From an uncultured Arachnia sp. (GTDB lineage: Bacteria > Actinomycetota > Actinomycetes > Propionibacteriales > Propionibacteriaceae): a stretch of DNA of 64,000 nt. Positions within the stretch are counted from its first letter, which is position 1. The number at the start of each line of letters is the position of its first letter. The notes below the pieces were generated by a model. That model saw nothing but the letters and a program-made list of their open reading frames with translations. It did not search any database and was not told the origin of the DNA. Shown here piece after piece: positions 27,900 through 38,184 of this stretch. Location of the stretch: NCBI GenBank assembly GCA_947499145.1, contig CANMNB010000008.1, positions 1-64,000 of the forward strand. Direction: 5' to 3'. A program made the position numbers and the translations under genes.

Positions 27900-30319
27900 G
27901 CCAGATCTCCTTCTTCGATGGTGACCGCGGTCACGTCGACGAGGTCGCCGGGCAGGGCCGTCAACCGGTCACCGGTGCCGACCCCGGGATTGCCGGGCAC
28001 CCACACGACGTCGGGGCTCATGCCCGGCGTCACCGAGAGCGGCAGCATGACCTCGCTGTCCCGCGCCACGACACGGACGACGTCGGCCACCCCGAGTGCC
28101 TCGGCGGTCTCCGGAGCGAGCCGGACGACGGCAGGGCGGGCGGTGGCGCGCAGGGCCAGTTCGTGGTCGTTGCCGCTGGACGCGTCCAGGAGCTCACGCC
28201 AGGAGGCGAGTCGGAGCCGCCCGTCCTCCCGGGACGTCGCGGCGGGGGCCTCGACGGGCTGCGCCGTGGCGCGGCCGCCCTCCCACGCGCCCAGCGCCTC
28301 CAGGTCGGTGCGGGCACCGGCCGGGGTGCGGAACCCGAGGTCGGAGCCCAGGGCGTCCGCGAGCGCCGCGAGGATCCTGAGGTCCGTCATGGGGTTGGCC
28401 TGCGCCCGGGTCACGAGCGCGACGGGGCGTTCACGGTGCTCCCAGTTCAGGAAGTGGCCGGACTGCTCCTCGATGAGGGCGGCGGGGAACACGACGTCGG
28501 CGCGCTGGGCCGCGGCGCTGAGCCGCTGCTCGACGCTGATGACGAACGGGGCCGCCTCGAGCGACGCCAGTGCGGCCGCGGGGTCCTCGCAATCGTACGG
28601 GTCCACACCGGCCAGGACGAGCGCCTGCAGGCGGCCGTCCCCAGCGGCCTGCAGCTGCTCGCGGGCGGAGAGGCCCGCTTCGGAGGCAACCTTGGGCAGG
28701 CCCCACGCGCTGGCGAGGTCCACTCGCGCTGTGGCGTCGGAGAGCGGTCGCCCACCGGGCAGGAGGTTCGGGAGGCAGCCCGCTTCGATGGCGCCCATGT
28801 CGCCGGCACGCCGCGGCACCCAGGCCAGTCGTGCGCCGGTCGACTCGGCCACCTGCGTGGCGGCGGACAGCAGTCCGGGCACCATGCCGGCCCGCTCGCC
28901 CACCATGATGATCGTCCCGGGCTCGAGGGCGAGACCACGAAGGGCCCCAGCCTCGTCGCCGGGGGCCGTGGCGACGAACTCGGCCGTCAGCTTCTCGGTC
29001 CCGCGCGAGGCGAAGGGAGCGAGGACGGTGACCTTGAGGTCCCGGTTACGCACGGCCTTGCGGAGCCGCAGGAACACGATCGGGGACTCGTCCTCCGGCT
29101 CGAAGGCGACGAGCACGACGTGCTTGGCGGCCTCGAGGTCGGCATAAGTCACCGACTCGGCGAGGGAGCGTCCCGCGACATGGGCGGCCAGGAACTCGGC
29201 CTCCTCGGCCGAGTGTGGCCGGGAGCGGAAGTCGATGTGGTTCGTGCCGAGCACCGCGCGCGCGAAGCGGGAGTAGGCGTAGGCGTTCTCGACGGTCAGG
29301 CGGCCGCCGGTGATGACACCGACGGAGCTGCCCGCGGCCGTGAGCCCGTCCACTGCGGCGTCGATGGCCTCGGGCCAGCTGGCCGGCTCGAGGACCCCGT
29401 CGCGGCGGACGAGGGGGCGCGTGACACGGTCCTCGCCACGGGCGTAGGTGAACCCGAAGCGGCCCTTGTCACAGCTCCACTCCTCGTTCACCTCCGGGTC
29501 GACGCCGGCGAGGCGACGCTTGACCTGGTGGTGGCGGTGGTCTGTGCGCAGCTGGCATCCGGAGGCGCAGTGCTCGCAGCTCGTCGTGGTGGAGACGAGG
29601 TCGAACGGCCGGGCCTGGAACCGGTAGGCCGCCGAGGTCAGCGCGCCGACGGGGCAGATCTGGACGACGTTGCCGGAGAAGTAGGAGTCGTAGGGGTCCT
29701 GCTCGTAGATGCCGACCTGCTGCAGCGCACCGCGCTCGACGAGCTCGATGAAGGGGTCGCCCGAGATCTGCTGGGAGAACCGGGTGCAGCGGGCGCACAG
29801 GACGCAACGCTCCCGGTCGAGGAGGATCTGGGCGGAGATGCTGACGGGCTTGGGGAAGGTGCGCTTGGCGGCGCCGAAGCGGGACTCACCCGGGCCGTTC
29901 GTCAGGGCCTGGTTCTGCAGGGGGCACTCGCCGCCCTTGTCACAGATGGGGCAGTCGAGCGGATGGTTGATGAGCAGGAGCTCCAGCATGCCGCGCTGGG
30001 CCTTCTCCGCCACCGGCGAGCTGACCTGGGTGTTGACCTTCATCCCCTCGGCCACCGGCATGGTGCAGGAGGCCTGGGGCTTCGGGAATCCGCGGCCGTT
30101 GCCGGCGTCGGGGATCTCCACCATGCACTGGCGGCAGGCGCCGACGGGGTCGAGCAACGGGTGGTCGCAGAAGCGCGGGATGGCGGTGCCGATCATCTCG
30201 GCGGCACGGATGATCAGCGTGCCCTCGGGGACGCTCACCTCCACGCCGTCGATGGTGAGGGTCACCAGCTTCGGTGCCTGCTCCAGCTCCTGGGTCTGGT
30301 CCTTGGAGTCGACACTCAC
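27896..30319 (-). CDS. nuoG: NADH-quinone oxidoreductase subunit G
   Basis: An 807-aa iron-sulfur subunit. The N-terminal 2Fe-2S domain has GACRQCMVEI. The His/Cys 4Fe-4S region has NHPLDCPICDKGGECPLQ, followed by CVLCARCTRF and the molybdopterin-type domain cluster CEHCASGCQL. The C-terminal half is the molybdopterin oxidoreductase-like fold without the cofactor. The GTG at 30319 overlaps the nuoF stop as GTGA. Confidence 0.96.
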   Translation of the reverse strand: MSVDSKDQTQELEQAPKLVTLTIDGVEVSVPEGTLIIRAAEMIGTAIPRFCDHPLLDPVGACRQCMVEIPDAGNGRGFPKPQASCTMPVAEGMKVNTQVSSPVAEKAQRGMLELLLINHPLDCPICDKGGECPLQNQALTNGPGESRFGAAKRTFPKPVSISAQILLDRERCVLCARCTRFSQQISGDPFIELVERGALQQVGIYEQDPYDSYFSGNVVQICPVGALTSAAYRFQARPFDLVSTTTSCEHCASGCQLRTDHRHHQVKRRLAGVDPEVNEEWSCDKGRFGFTYARGEDRVTRPLVRRDGVLEPASWPEAIDAAVDGLTAAGSSVGVITGGRLTVENAYAYSRFARAVLGTNHIDFRSRPHSAEEAEFLAAHVAGRSLAESVTYADLEAAKHVVLVAFEPEDESPIVFLRLRKAVRNRDLKVTVLAPFASRGTEKLTAEFVATAPGDEAGALRGLALEPGTIIMVGERAGMVPGLLSAATQVAESTGARLAWVPRRAGDMGAIEAGCLPNLLPGGRPLSDATARVDLASAWGLPKVASEAGLSAREQLQAAGDGRLQALVLAGVDPYDCEDPAAALASLEAAPFVISVEQRLSAAAQRADVVFPAALIEEQSGHFLNWEHRERPVALVTRAQANPMTDLRILAALADALGSDLGFRTPAGARTDLEALGAWEGGRATAQPVEAPAATSREDGRLRLASWRELLDASSGNDHELALRATARPAVVRLAPETAEALGVADVVRVVARDSEVMLPLSVTPGMSPDVVWVPGNPGVGTGDRLTALPGDLVDVTAVTIEEGDLA

Positions 30320-31629
30320 CGGGACACTCCTTCCGTCGCGAACAGCGCGCTCTTCTCGTACGGGAACAGCTCCCACGCGGGAGTGGTGTAGCCCAGCTCG
30401 AACTCGGGGCGGAAGTGCTTGACGGCGCTCGTCACGGCCGCGACGGCACCGTCGGCCAGCGCGCAGAACGAACGTCCGCCGATGTTGTCGCAGACGTCGA
30501 GCATCTTGTCGACGTCACCCTCCTCGGCCGTCCCGGCCTCGAAGCGCATCAACATCTGCACCAGCCACCAGGAGCCCTCGCGGCAGGGCGTGCACTTGCC
30601 GCAGGACTCGTGCTTGTAGAACTCCACCCAGCGCAGGGTCGTCCGGACCACCGAGGTGGTGTCGTCGAAGACCTGCAGCGCCTTGGTGCCGAGCATCGAA
30701 CCTGCCCCGGCCATGCCCTCGTAGTCGAGCGGGAGGTCCAGGTGCTCAGCGGTGAGGATCGGGGTCGACGATCCGCCGGGGGTGAAGAACTTCAGCTCAT
30801 GGCCCGCCCGGACACCACCGGACAGCTCGAGCAACTCGCGCAGGGTGATCCCGAGGGGGGCCTCGAACTGGCCGGGACGGGCCACGTGGCCGGACAACGA
30901 GTACAGGGTCATGCCCTTGGACTTCTCGGTGCCCATCGACTGGAACCAGCGGGCACCGTTGGCGACGATGGCGGGCACCGACGCGATGGACTCCACGTTG
31001 TTGATGACCGTCGGGGAGGCGTAGAGGCCGGCGACGGCCGGGAACGGCGGCCGCAGGCGCGGCTGGCCGCGACGGCCCTCGAGGGAGTCGAGCAGCGCGG
31101 TCTCCTCGCCACAGATGTAGGCGCCCGCACCGGCGTGCACGACGATCTCGAGGTCGTAGCCGGTGCCCTGGATGTTGCGGCCCGCGTATCCGGCCGCGTA
31201 GGCCTCGCGCACGGCCTGCTGCAGCCGGCGGATGATGTGCAGGACCTCGCCGCGGCAGTAGATGAAGGCGGTGTTGGCCCCGATCGCGTAGGCCGAGATG
31301 ATGACGCCCTCCACCAGAGTGTGGGGGGTCGCGAGCATCAGGGGCATGTCCTTGCAGGTGCCCGGCTCGGACTCGTCGGCGTTGACGACGAGGTACTTCG
31401 GGTTGGGGTTGTCGTGCGGCACGAAGGACCATTTCATGCCGGTGGGGAAGCCCGCACCGCCGCGGCCGCGCAGGCCGGAGTCCTTGACCAGGTTGATGAC
31501 GTCGGCCGGGCTCATCGTCAGGGCCTTGCGGAGCGCCCGGTAGCCACCGGTCGCCTCGTAGCGCGAGAGCTTCCAGGAGTTCTCGGTGCCCCAGTGCTCG
31601 CTGAGGACGGGGGTCAGGAGGTCGGTCAC
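30316..31629 (-). CDS. nuoF: NADH-quinone oxidoreductase subunit F
   Basis: NADH-binding FMN subunit of 437 aa. The glycine-rich GLRGRGGAGFPTGMKW binds nucleotide, GAYICGEETALLDSLEG is the FMN region, and ESCGKCTPCREG binds the 4Fe-4S cluster N3. The GTG at 31629 overlaps the nuoE stop by 4 bp, so the longer in-frame extension is rejected. Confidence 0.97.
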   Translation of the reverse strand: MTDLLTPVLSEHWGTENSWKLSRYEATGGYRALRKALTMSPADVINLVKDSGLRGRGGAGFPTGMKWSFVPHDNPNPKYLVVNADESEPGTCKDMPLMLATPHTLVEGVIISAYAIGANTAFIYCRGEVLHIIRRLQQAVREAYAAGYAGRNIQGTGYDLEIVVHAGAGAYICGEETALLDSLEGRRGQPRLRPPFPAVAGLYASPTVINNVESIASVPAIVANGARWFQSMGTEKSKGMTLYSLSGHVARPGQFEAPLGITLRELLELSGGVRAGHELKFFTPGGSSTPILTAEHLDLPLDYEGMAGAGSMLGTKALQVFDDTTSVVRTTLRWVEFYKHESCGKCTPCREGSWWLVQMLMRFEAGTAEEGDVDKMLDVCDNIGGRSFCALADGAVAAVTSAVKHFRPEFELGYTTPAWELFPYEKSALFATEGVSR

Positions 31630-32372
31630 TTCGACTCCTCCTCGGACGGCTCCGGTGCCGGCAGCGTGGCCGGGTCCGGCGCCGTCCAGCCCTTCTCCTT
31701 GGCGATCTCGCGGCCGAGCAGTGACGCGGGGCCGGCGGAGGGTCCCTCGTCGGCGCGGCCGTCTGGGAAGCCGGCGAGGACGCGTTCGGCCTCGCGCCAC
31801 GAGGTGAGCTGCGCCCCGCGGGTGGAGTGCACCTCCTCGTCGGCCATCAGCTTGTCGAGGAGCTCGTCGGTGGTCTCCGGGGTCATGTTGTCGAAGAACT
31901 CCCAGTTCACCATCATGACGGGCGCGAAGTCGCAGGCCGCGTTGCACTCTAGTCGCTCGAGGGAGACCTGCCCGTCGGGCGTGGTCTGGTTCTCGTCGAT
32001 GCCGAGGCGTTGCTTGGCGCGCTCGAGGAGGATGTCGCCGCCCATCACCGCGCACAGGGCCGTGGTGCAGACGCCGACGTGGTGCTTCCCGGCCGGGCGA
32101 CGCTTGTACATGGTGTAGAAGGTCGCGACGCCCGAGACCTGGGCGGTGGTGATCCCGAGGATGTCGGCGCAGACCTCGATGCCCCGCGGGCTGACGCGGC
32201 CGTCGACCGACTGGACGAGGTGCAGCATCGGCAGCAGCGCGGAACGCGGCTGGGGGTAGCGTGACGCCAGCTCGCGGAGCTCGGCGATCGTCGCGTCGTC
32301 GATGCTGGACGACTGGTCGGAGTAGTCGATCGACCCGGAGTCGGGGAAATCGCTGGTGAAGTGACCGCTCAT
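31626..32372 (-). CDS. nuoE: NADH-quinone oxidoreductase subunit E
   Basis: Thioredoxin-like 2Fe-2S subunit (cluster N1a), 248 aa. The ligands lie in [13 protein letters not shown] and [16 protein letters not shown]. The C-terminal extension of about 70 residues beyond the core is typical of actinobacteria. It overlaps nuoD and nuoF by 4 bp each. Confidence 0.96.
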   Translation of the reverse strand: MSGHFTSDFPDSGSIDYSDQSSSIDDATIAELRELASRYPQPRSALLPMLHLVQSVDGRVSPRGIEVCADILGITTAQVSGVATFYTMYKRRPAGKHHVGVCTTALCAVMGGDILLERAKQRLGIDENQTTPDGQVSLERLECNAACDFAPVMMVNWEFFDNMTPETTDELLDKLMADEEVHSTRGAQLTSWREAERVLAGFPDGRADEGPSAGPASLLGREIAKEKGWTAPDPATLPAPEPSEEESK

Positions 32373-33718
32373 CGGTCGACACCTCCAAGGACGGGGTCAA
32401 GGCTGGCGACGGCGACCACGATGTCGGACATCATGCCGCCTTCGCACATCATCGGGACGGACTGCAGGTGGTTGAAGCCGGGATCGCGGAAGTGCGCCCG
32501 GTAGGGGCGGGTACCGCCGTCGGAGACGACGTGGCAGGCGAGCTCGCCCTTGGGCGACTCGATGGCCTGGTACACCTGCCCCACGGGCACCTTGAAGCCC
32601 TCGGTGACGATCTTGAAGTGGTGGATCAGCGCCTCCATGGACTCGCCCATGATGTGCTTGATGTGCTCGTTGCTGTTGCCCTGGCCGTCGGGGCCGAGGG
32701 ACAGCTGGGCCGGCCACGCGATCTTGGCGTCGGCGACCATCACCGGCTGGCCCTGGGTGGCGATGAGGCGGTCCAGGCACTGCTCGACGATCTTGAGGGA
32801 CTCCCACATTTCTGCCAGACGGATCCGGAACCGGCCGTAGGCGTCGTTGGTGTCCCACGTGATGGTGTCGAACTCATAGGTCTCGTAGCCGCAGTACGGC
32901 TGGGTCTTGCGCAGGTCCCAGTCGAAGCCGGTGGCGCGCAGGACGGGGCCCGAGGCGCCCATGGCCATGCACTGGCTGAGGTCCATCTGGGCGATGCCCT
33001 GCATGCGCATCTTGAAGATGGGGTTCTCGTTGCAGAAGGCGGCGTACTCCGGGAGGTGCTTCTTGAGCCACGCGATGACGTCGCGCAGGTGCTCGATGCC
33101 GCCCTCGTGGAGGTCGTTCGCGACGCCGCCCGGACGGATGTAGGCGTGGTTCATGCGCAGGCCCGTCAGTCCCTCGAGGAAGTCGAGGATCATCTCGCGC
33201 TCGCGGAAGCCGATCGTCATGACCGTGAGGGCGCCGAGCTCCATGCCACCGGTACCGACGGCGACCAGGTGGGACGCGATGCGGTTGAGCTCCATCGTCA
33301 GCACCCGAAGGACGTTGGCCCGCTCCGGGATGTCGTCGGTGATGCGCAGCAGCTTCTCGACGGCGAGGCAGTAGGCCGCCTCGTTGAACAGCGGCGCGAC
33401 GTAGTCCATGCGGGTGCAGAACGTGACGCCCTGCGTCCACGTCCGGTACTCCATGTTCTTCTCGATGCCGGTGTGGAGGAAGCCGATGCCGGGACGGATG
33501 GAGGTGACGGTCTCGCCGTCGAGCTCCAGGATCAGGCGGAGCACGCCGTGGGTGGACGGGTGCTGGGGGCCCATGTTGACCACGACGGTCTCGTCGCCCC
33601 GCTCGGCCTGCTCGGCGACGATCTCGGCCCAGTCGCCGCCCTGCGAGATGTAGACGCGGTCCGCCTCCGGCTCGCCCGGTGCGGCGAAGACGTCGTCGGT
33701 GGTGGCCTTCGTGCTCAT
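32369..33718 (-). CDS. nuoD: NADH-quinone oxidoreductase subunit D
   Basis: The 49-kDa quinone-site subunit, 449 aa. [22 protein letters not shown] is the hallmark N-terminal stretch, with [20 protein letters not shown] after it. The C terminus ends with DPVLGGVDR. It is separate from NuoC, not a NuoCD fusion, and overlaps nuoC by 4 bp. Confidence 0.97.
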   Translation of the reverse strand: MSTKATTDDVFAAPGEPEADRVYISQGGDWAEIVAEQAERGDETVVVNMGPQHPSTHGVLRLILELDGETVTSIRPGIGFLHTGIEKNMEYRTWTQGVTFCTRMDYVAPLFNEAAYCLAVEKLLRITDDIPERANVLRVLTMELNRIASHLVAVGTGGMELGALTVMTIGFREREMILDFLEGLTGLRMNHAYIRPGGVANDLHEGGIEHLRDVIAWLKKHLPEYAAFCNENPIFKMRMQGIAQMDLSQCMAMGASGPVLRATGFDWDLRKTQPYCGYETYEFDTITWDTNDAYGRFRIRLAEMWESLKIVEQCLDRLIATQGQPVMVADAKIAWPAQLSLGPDGQGNSNEHIKHIMGESMEALIHHFKIVTEGFKVPVGQVYQAIESPKGELACHVVSDGGTRPYRAHFRDPGFNHLQSVPMMCEGGMMSDIVVAVASLDPVLGGVDR

Positions 33719-34443
33719 GAGTAGGTCCTCCGGTTGTCGGGGGCGGGGACGCGGGCGCCCTTGTACTCGACGTCGACGCCGCCCAACGGGTAGTCCTTGC
33801 GCTGCGGGTGGCCCTGCCAGTCGTCCGGCATGAGGATGCGCGTCAGCGACGGGTGGCCGTCGAAGACGACACCGAACATGTCCCAGGTCTCACGCTCGTG
33901 CCAGTCGGCCATGGGGTAGGTGGCCACGATCGACGGCACGTGCGGATCGGAATCCGGGCAGGTGACCTCGAGACGCACGCGGCGGTTGTGGGTGATGGAC
34001 AGCAAGTGGTAGGCCACATGGAGCTCCGCGCCGCGCTCCTCCGGGTAATGGACGCCGGAGACGGACACGCACTGCTCGAAACGCAGGTGCGGGTCGTCAC
34101 GGAAGCGGCGCGCCACCTGGGGCAGCTCGGCCCGGTCCACGTAGATGGTGAGCTCGCCGCGGTCGTAGAGCACGCGGTGGATGGCCTGGGCCGGGATGAC
34201 CTCCCGGGCGCGGGCGTAGACAGCCTCCGCCCCGGCGTCACCGAACGGCGGCTCCGAGTCCCCGGGCATCGACATGGTGCGCTGCAGTCCGCCGTAGCCG
34301 GAGGTGTCGCCGGAACCGCGCGACCACATCCCGGCCTTGGTGGCGAAGCCACTGGTGGCCGGCATCCCGCCGGACAGCTCGCCGCCCAGCTCCTCGGGGC
34401 TGGCGCCACCGCGCTGCTCGGGCAGCCTGCCGGTCTCGCTCAT
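33715..34443 (-). CDS. nuoC: NADH-quinone oxidoreductase subunit C
   Basis: The 30-kDa subunit, 242 aa. The core domain contains [20 protein letters not shown], followed by [19 protein letters not shown], and the first 70 or so residues are a Gly/Ser-rich extension. It overlaps nuoB and nuoD by 4 bp, implying tight translational coupling. Confidence 0.96.
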   Translation of the reverse strand: MSETGRLPEQRGGASPEELGGELSGGMPATSGFATKAGMWSRGSGDTSGYGGLQRTMSMPGDSEPPFGDAGAEAVYARAREVIPAQAIHRVLYDRGELTIYVDRAELPQVARRFRDDPHLRFEQCVSVSGVHYPEERGAELHVAYHLLSITHNRRVRLEVTCPDSDPHVPSIVATYPMADWHERETWDMFGVVFDGHPSLTRILMPDDWQGHPQRKDYPLGGVDVEYKGARVPAPDNRRTYS

Positions 34444-34994
34444 CGCAGGAGTCCCTTCATCTCGTGCGTCGCGGGGGCCACGAGGGCCTCCTGCTCGCGC
34501 TGCTCGATCTGGGCCTCCATGTGGGGGCCGATGGGGTGCTTGGCCACCTGCTTGCGCAGCTTGAAGATGGCGTCGATCAGCATGTCCGGACGCGGGGGGC
34601 AGCCTGGGAGGTAGATGTCCACGGGCAGGAAGTGGTCACAGCCCTGGACGATCGCGTAGTTGTTGAACATGCCGCCGGAGCTGGCGCAGGCACCCATGGA
34701 GATGACCCACTTGGGGTTGGGCATCTGGTCATAGACCTGGCGGATGACCGGGGCCATCTTTTGGCTCACGCGGCCGGAGACGATCATCAGGTCCGCCTGG
34801 CGCGGGGAGGCCCGGAAGACCTCCTGGCCCCAGCGTCCGGAGTCGAAGCGGGGGGTGCCGAAGGCCATCATTTCGATGGCGCAGCAGGCCAGGCCCATGG
34901 TGGCGGGCCAGAACGAGGCCTGGCGCATCCATCCGAAGACCCCCTCGACGGTGGTCAGCAGTACTCCCGCGGGGAGCTTGTCCTCGAGTCCCAT
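34440..34994 (-). CDS. nuoB: NADH-quinone oxidoreductase subunit B
   Basis: A 184-aa subunit carrying cluster N2, the last electron carrier before quinone. The tandem cysteines are in [10 protein letters not shown], with further ligands in [18 protein letters not shown] and LPGCPPRPD. It lies 11 bp downstream of nuoA. Confidence 0.97.
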   Translation of the reverse strand: MGLEDKLPAGVLLTTVEGVFGWMRQASFWPATMGLACCAIEMMAFGTPRFDSGRWGQEVFRASPRQADLMIVSGRVSQKMAPVIRQVYDQMPNPKWVISMGACASSGGMFNNYAIVQGCDHFLPVDIYLPGCPPRPDMLIDAIFKLRKQVAKHPIGPHMEAQIEQREQEALVAPATHEMKGLLR

Positions 34995-35005
34995 CTACCT
35001 ACTCC

Positions 35006-35365
35006 TCAATCCCAGTCCAGGCCGCCGCGGCGCTTGACGTAGTAGAACGCCACCAGCACCGTCTCGATGAACAGCAGCATGGCGATGATCCCGAACCACC
35101 CCATCTGGCCGTAGGACACGGCCCAGGGGTACAGGAACACGATCTCGATGTCGAAGATGATGAACATCATCGCGACGATGTAGTACTTCACCGGGAAGCG
35201 GCCGCCGCCGATCGGTTGCGGCGTCGGCTGGATCCCGCACTCGTAGCTGTCGTACTTGGCCCGGTTGTACCGGCCGGGGCCGATCCGCGCGCTGAGGTTG
35301 ATGGCCACGATGACGAAGACGGCAGCCAGGACCACCATCCCGACGATGGGAATGTATGGATTCAT
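35006..35365 (-). CDS. nuoA: NADH-quinone oxidoreductase subunit A
   Basis: A 119-aa, three-helix membrane subunit. KYDSYECGIQPTPQPIGGGR is the conserved loop near the quinone site, and MMFIIFDIEIVFLYPW is the conserved second helix. It follows the reductase gene by 25 bp, so the nuo operon probably starts with that gene. Confidence 0.97.
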   Translation of the reverse strand: MNPYIPIVGMVVLAAVFVIVAINLSARIGPGRYNRAKYDSYECGIQPTPQPIGGGRFPVKYYIVAMMFIIFDIEIVFLYPWAVSYGQMGWFGIIAMLLFIETVLVAFYYVKRRGGLDWD

Positions 35366-35390
35366 TGAACTTCCCTTCTCTTCCTCGCAG

Positions 35391-36692
35391 TCACGCCGAC
35401 GGCGCGGCCTTGCTCAGTGCGTTGATGATCCGGTCCATCGCGTCGCCGTCGTGGGCGTCGGTCAGGTTGGCCAACAACTTCATCACGAACCTCATCAGTG
35501 TGGGGTGGGGCAGGCCATAGGTGGTGCACAGGTGCATGATCCGCGGGTCGCCGATGAGCTTCACGAAGATGGTGCCCAGGCGGTAGTAGCCGCCGAGGCG
35601 GGCCTTCAGCTGGGTGCTGTAGCCCTGCAGCGCCCGCTCGGCCGATGGGGTGCCGAAGCCGCGCGAGTGCGCCTCGGCGATGGCGTCGGCGGCGAGTTCC
35701 GCGGCTTCCATGGCGTAGGCGATGCCCTCCCCGTTGAAGGGGTTGACCATGCCGCCCGCATCGCCGACGAGCAGCAGCCCCCGGCCGTAGTGCGGCTGGC
35801 GGTTGAATGCCATCGGCAGGGCGGCTCCCTGCACCTTGGTGGTCATGTTCTGGTCCCGGAAGCCCCACTCCTCGGGGGTGTGGTCGAGCCAGCGCTTCAG
35901 CAGCGCCTTGTAGTCGGTCTGCCCGAAGCCCTTGGAGGTGTTGAGCACCCCGAGCCCGACGTTGGAGGTCCCGTCGCCCATCCCGAACACCCAGCCGTAG
36001 CCGGGCAGGAGGGTCGATTTGTGGGGTTCGCCGTCCCAGAGCTCGAGCCAAGACTCGAGGTAGTCGTCGTTGGTGCGCGGCGAGGTGTAGTAGGTGCGCA
36101 CGGCCACGCCCATCGGGCGGTCGTCGCGCTTGTTCAGACCCATGGACACGGCCAGCCGGGACGAGTTGCCGTCCGCAGCGACGACGATCGGGGCGCTGTA
36201 GACGTGGCCCGCCTTGGTGCGCACGCCGGTGATCCTCCCGGTGCGCTCGTCGAGCGCGGCCTCCGAGACGTTCGCGCCCTCGACGAGCGTGGCCCCCAAA
36301 CCGACGGCGTGCCTCGCGAGCATGTCGTCGAAGTCGGAACGGGGACGGACGACGCCGTAGGGCGGGAAGTCGGTGAGGGTCGGCCAGTCGAGCTCGAAGG
36401 GCTCGACCCGGCCCCCGTAGATCCGCAGGCCCTTGTTGTGGAGCCAGCCGTTCTCCTCGGACGTGTCGATGCCGAGTCGGGTGAGGGCGCGGGTGGCGCG
36501 CGGGGTGAGTCCGTCCCCACACACCTTCTCCCGCGGGAAATGGCTCTTCTCGAGCATGATGACCGAAAGACCGCGGCCCGCGAGGTAGGCGGCGGTGGAC
36601 GAACCGGCCGGCCCCGCCCCGACCACGATGACGTCGGCTTCCATCCGTGTGGGGGTGCTCGCCATGCCCTGGTCCGGCTTGGCGTTGTCCAT
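35391..36692 (-). CDS. Geranylgeranyl reductase family FAD oxidoreductase (MenJ-like)
   Basis: The 433-aa flavoprotein has the FAD dinucleotide-binding motif DVIVVGAGPAGSSTAAYLA near the N terminus, HFPREKVCGDGLTPRATRAL, and the FAD ribose motif LLVGDAGGMVNPFNGEGIAY. The family includes MenJ, which saturates one isoprene unit of mycobacterial menaquinone. Position directly ahead of nuoA, in a window full of menaquinone genes, supports that role. The start has AGGAG about 6 bases upstream. A role in phospholipid or carotenoid reduction is the alternative. Confidence 0.87.
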   Translation of the reverse strand: MDNAKPDQGMASTPTRMEADVIVVGAGPAGSSTAAYLAGRGLSVIMLEKSHFPREKVCGDGLTPRATRALTRLGIDTSEENGWLHNKGLRIYGGRVEPFELDWPTLTDFPPYGVVRPRSDFDDMLARHAVGLGATLVEGANVSEAALDERTGRITGVRTKAGHVYSAPIVVAADGNSSRLAVSMGLNKRDDRPMGVAVRTYYTSPRTNDDYLESWLELWDGEPHKSTLLPGYGWVFGMGDGTSNVGLGVLNTSKGFGQTDYKALLKRWLDHTPEEWGFRDQNMTTKVQGAALPMAFNRQPHYGRGLLLVGDAGGMVNPFNGEGIAYAMEAAELAADAIAEAHSRGFGTPSAERALQGYSTQLKARLGGYYRLGTIFVKLIGDPRIMHLCTTYGLPHPTLMRFVMKLLANLTDAHDGDAMDRIINALSKAAPSA

Positions 36693-36740
36693 CTGGTTCT
36701 CCTGGCTCGCTCGACCCCGGGCGGAGGGGATTGCGCCCTC

Positions 36741-36770
36741 AGTCTAGGGTGTGGAATCACAGAACCTGAA
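36741..36770 (-). promoter_or_regulatory. Candidate promoter of the reductase-nuo operon
   Basis: On the minus strand, TTCAGG is followed after 18 bases by TAGACT, giving a 5' leader of about 45 bases before the reductase ATG. No other convincing promoter is visible inside the tightly packed operon. Confidence 0.5.
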
Positions 36771-36916
36771 ACCGCACGCACCACTCCCCCAACCCGGTCG
36801 CGACAAGGGGCGACGCCAAATGTTTACGCGACGACCGCGTGACGAAAATCCGGAGCGCGCTGGCGCCCAGGGTCATCGTTCGGTACTGGGGCGGGGCCTC
36901 GGCTATCGTCTGGCAG

Positions 36917-38173
36917 GTGATCCCCGTCTTCGGCATGAAGCGCATGCGCGCCACCACCGTCGCCATCGACGATCCCGGACCGTTGCACCGCTTCCTGCCC
37001 CTGACCGGTACCTCCTCGGCGTTCATCCGTCGCGGCGAGGGCATCGTCACGCTCGGTGAGGTGGCCCGATTCGAGACGGACTACCCCGACGCAGCAGACG
37101 TGTGGTGGAACGAGGTGGCCTCCTACATCGACCACGACTCGGAGCTGCCCGGCGCCTTCGGCACGGGACCGTTGGCCGTCGGTTCCTTCACGTTCGACCC
37201 GGATGATTCGGAGGAGCGATCGCGGCTGATCGTCCCCGAGGTGATCATCGGTCGTCGCGCCGGCCAGTTCTGGATGACCCGGATCGGGGTGGACCGCATC
37301 TCCAGCGAGCTCCCGCCGAACGGCGAGCCGCTGGTCCGGCCCGCGGGGCTCCGACTGGAACCCGGCACCATGCCCGAGGCGCAGTGGACCACCCTGGTGC
37401 GCACCGTCATCGAGCTGATCCATCGCGGCGAGGTGCGCAAGGTCGTGCTGGCGCGCGACCTGCGGGCGGTGGCCGACGAGGAACTGGACGTCCGCTTCAT
37501 CCTCAACCGCCTCATCCGCTCCTACCCCATGACCTGGGCCTATCTGGTCGACGGCCTGGTCGGGGCCACGCCGGAGTTGCTGATCCGGAGGCAGGGCGGG
37601 CTCGCCACCTCCCGCGTCCTGGCCGGCACGGTCTCGCTGGACCCCGAACACACCGACTCCGTGCACAAGGCGGCAGAACTGGCCCGCTCGCAGAAGGACG
37701 TCGCCGAGCACGAGTTCGCCGTCGAGTCCGTCGCGCGGGCGCTGGAGCCGTTCTGCGCGGCGATGAACGTGCCCGAGGCGCCGTCGGTGCTGCCGCTGCC
37801 CAATGTGCTGCACCTGGCCACGGACGTCACCGGCCACTGCGACCCGGACACCAGCGCCCTGGCGCTGGCTGCGGCCCTGCACCCCAGTGCGGCCGTCTGC
37901 GGCACCCCCACGTTCGCAGCCCGCGAGGTGATCAGCGAGCTCGAGGTGATGGACCGCGGACGCTACGCCGGGCCGGTGGGCTGGGTCGACGCCCGCGGCG
38001 ACGGCGAGTGGGCGCTCGCCCTCCGCGGCGGCCAGGTCCTGGAGCACGACAAGCGGCAGGTCCAGCTGTTCGCCGGCTGCGGCATCGTGGCCGACTCCGT
38101 CGCCGAGGACGAGCTCGCGGAGACCAACGCGAAGTTCGTCCCGATGCTGCAGGCGCTCGACCTGGCGCAGTAA
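36917..38173 (+). CDS. menF: Isochorismate synthase
   Basis: Chorismate-utilising enzyme converting chorismate to isochorismate, the first committed step to menaquinone. The C-terminal catalytic domain has HRGEVRKVVLARDLRA, GATPELLIRRQGG, LAGTVSLDP (equivalent to LAGT), SQKDVAEHEF with the Mg-binding Glu, HLATDVTG, and HPSAAVCGTP. The GTG at 36917 is chosen because TATCGT (36904-36909) ends 7 bases before it (leaderless). In-frame ATGs at 36935 and 36944 are alternatives. A salicylate/siderophore EntC role is less likely given the men context. Confidence 0.88.
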   Translation: MIPVFGMKRMRATTVAIDDPGPLHRFLPLTGTSSAFIRRGEGIVTLGEVARFETDYPDAADVWWNEVASYIDHDSELPGAFGTGPLAVGSFTFDPDDSEERSRLIVPEVIIGRRAGQFWMTRIGVDRISSELPPNGEPLVRPAGLRLEPGTMPEAQWTTLVRTVIELIHRGEVRKVVLARDLRAVADEELDVRFILNRLIRSYPMTWAYLVDGLVGATPELLIRRQGGLATSRVLAGTVSLDPEHTDSVHKAAELARSQKDVAEHEFAVESVARALEPFCAAMNVPEAPSVLPLPNVLHLATDVTGHCDPDTSALALAAALHPSAAVCGTPTFAAREVISELEVMDRGRYAGPVGWVDARGDGEWALALRGGQVLEHDKRQVQLFAGCGIVADSVAEDELAETNAKFVPMLQALDLAQ

Positions 38174-38184
38174 CCTGCCGCCGC

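Noticed and set aside
30319-32400. nuoF with a 257-residue N-terminal extension
   Set aside because: The extension is nuoE read in another frame; the GTG at 31629 with GTGA overlap gives the normal 437-aa protein.
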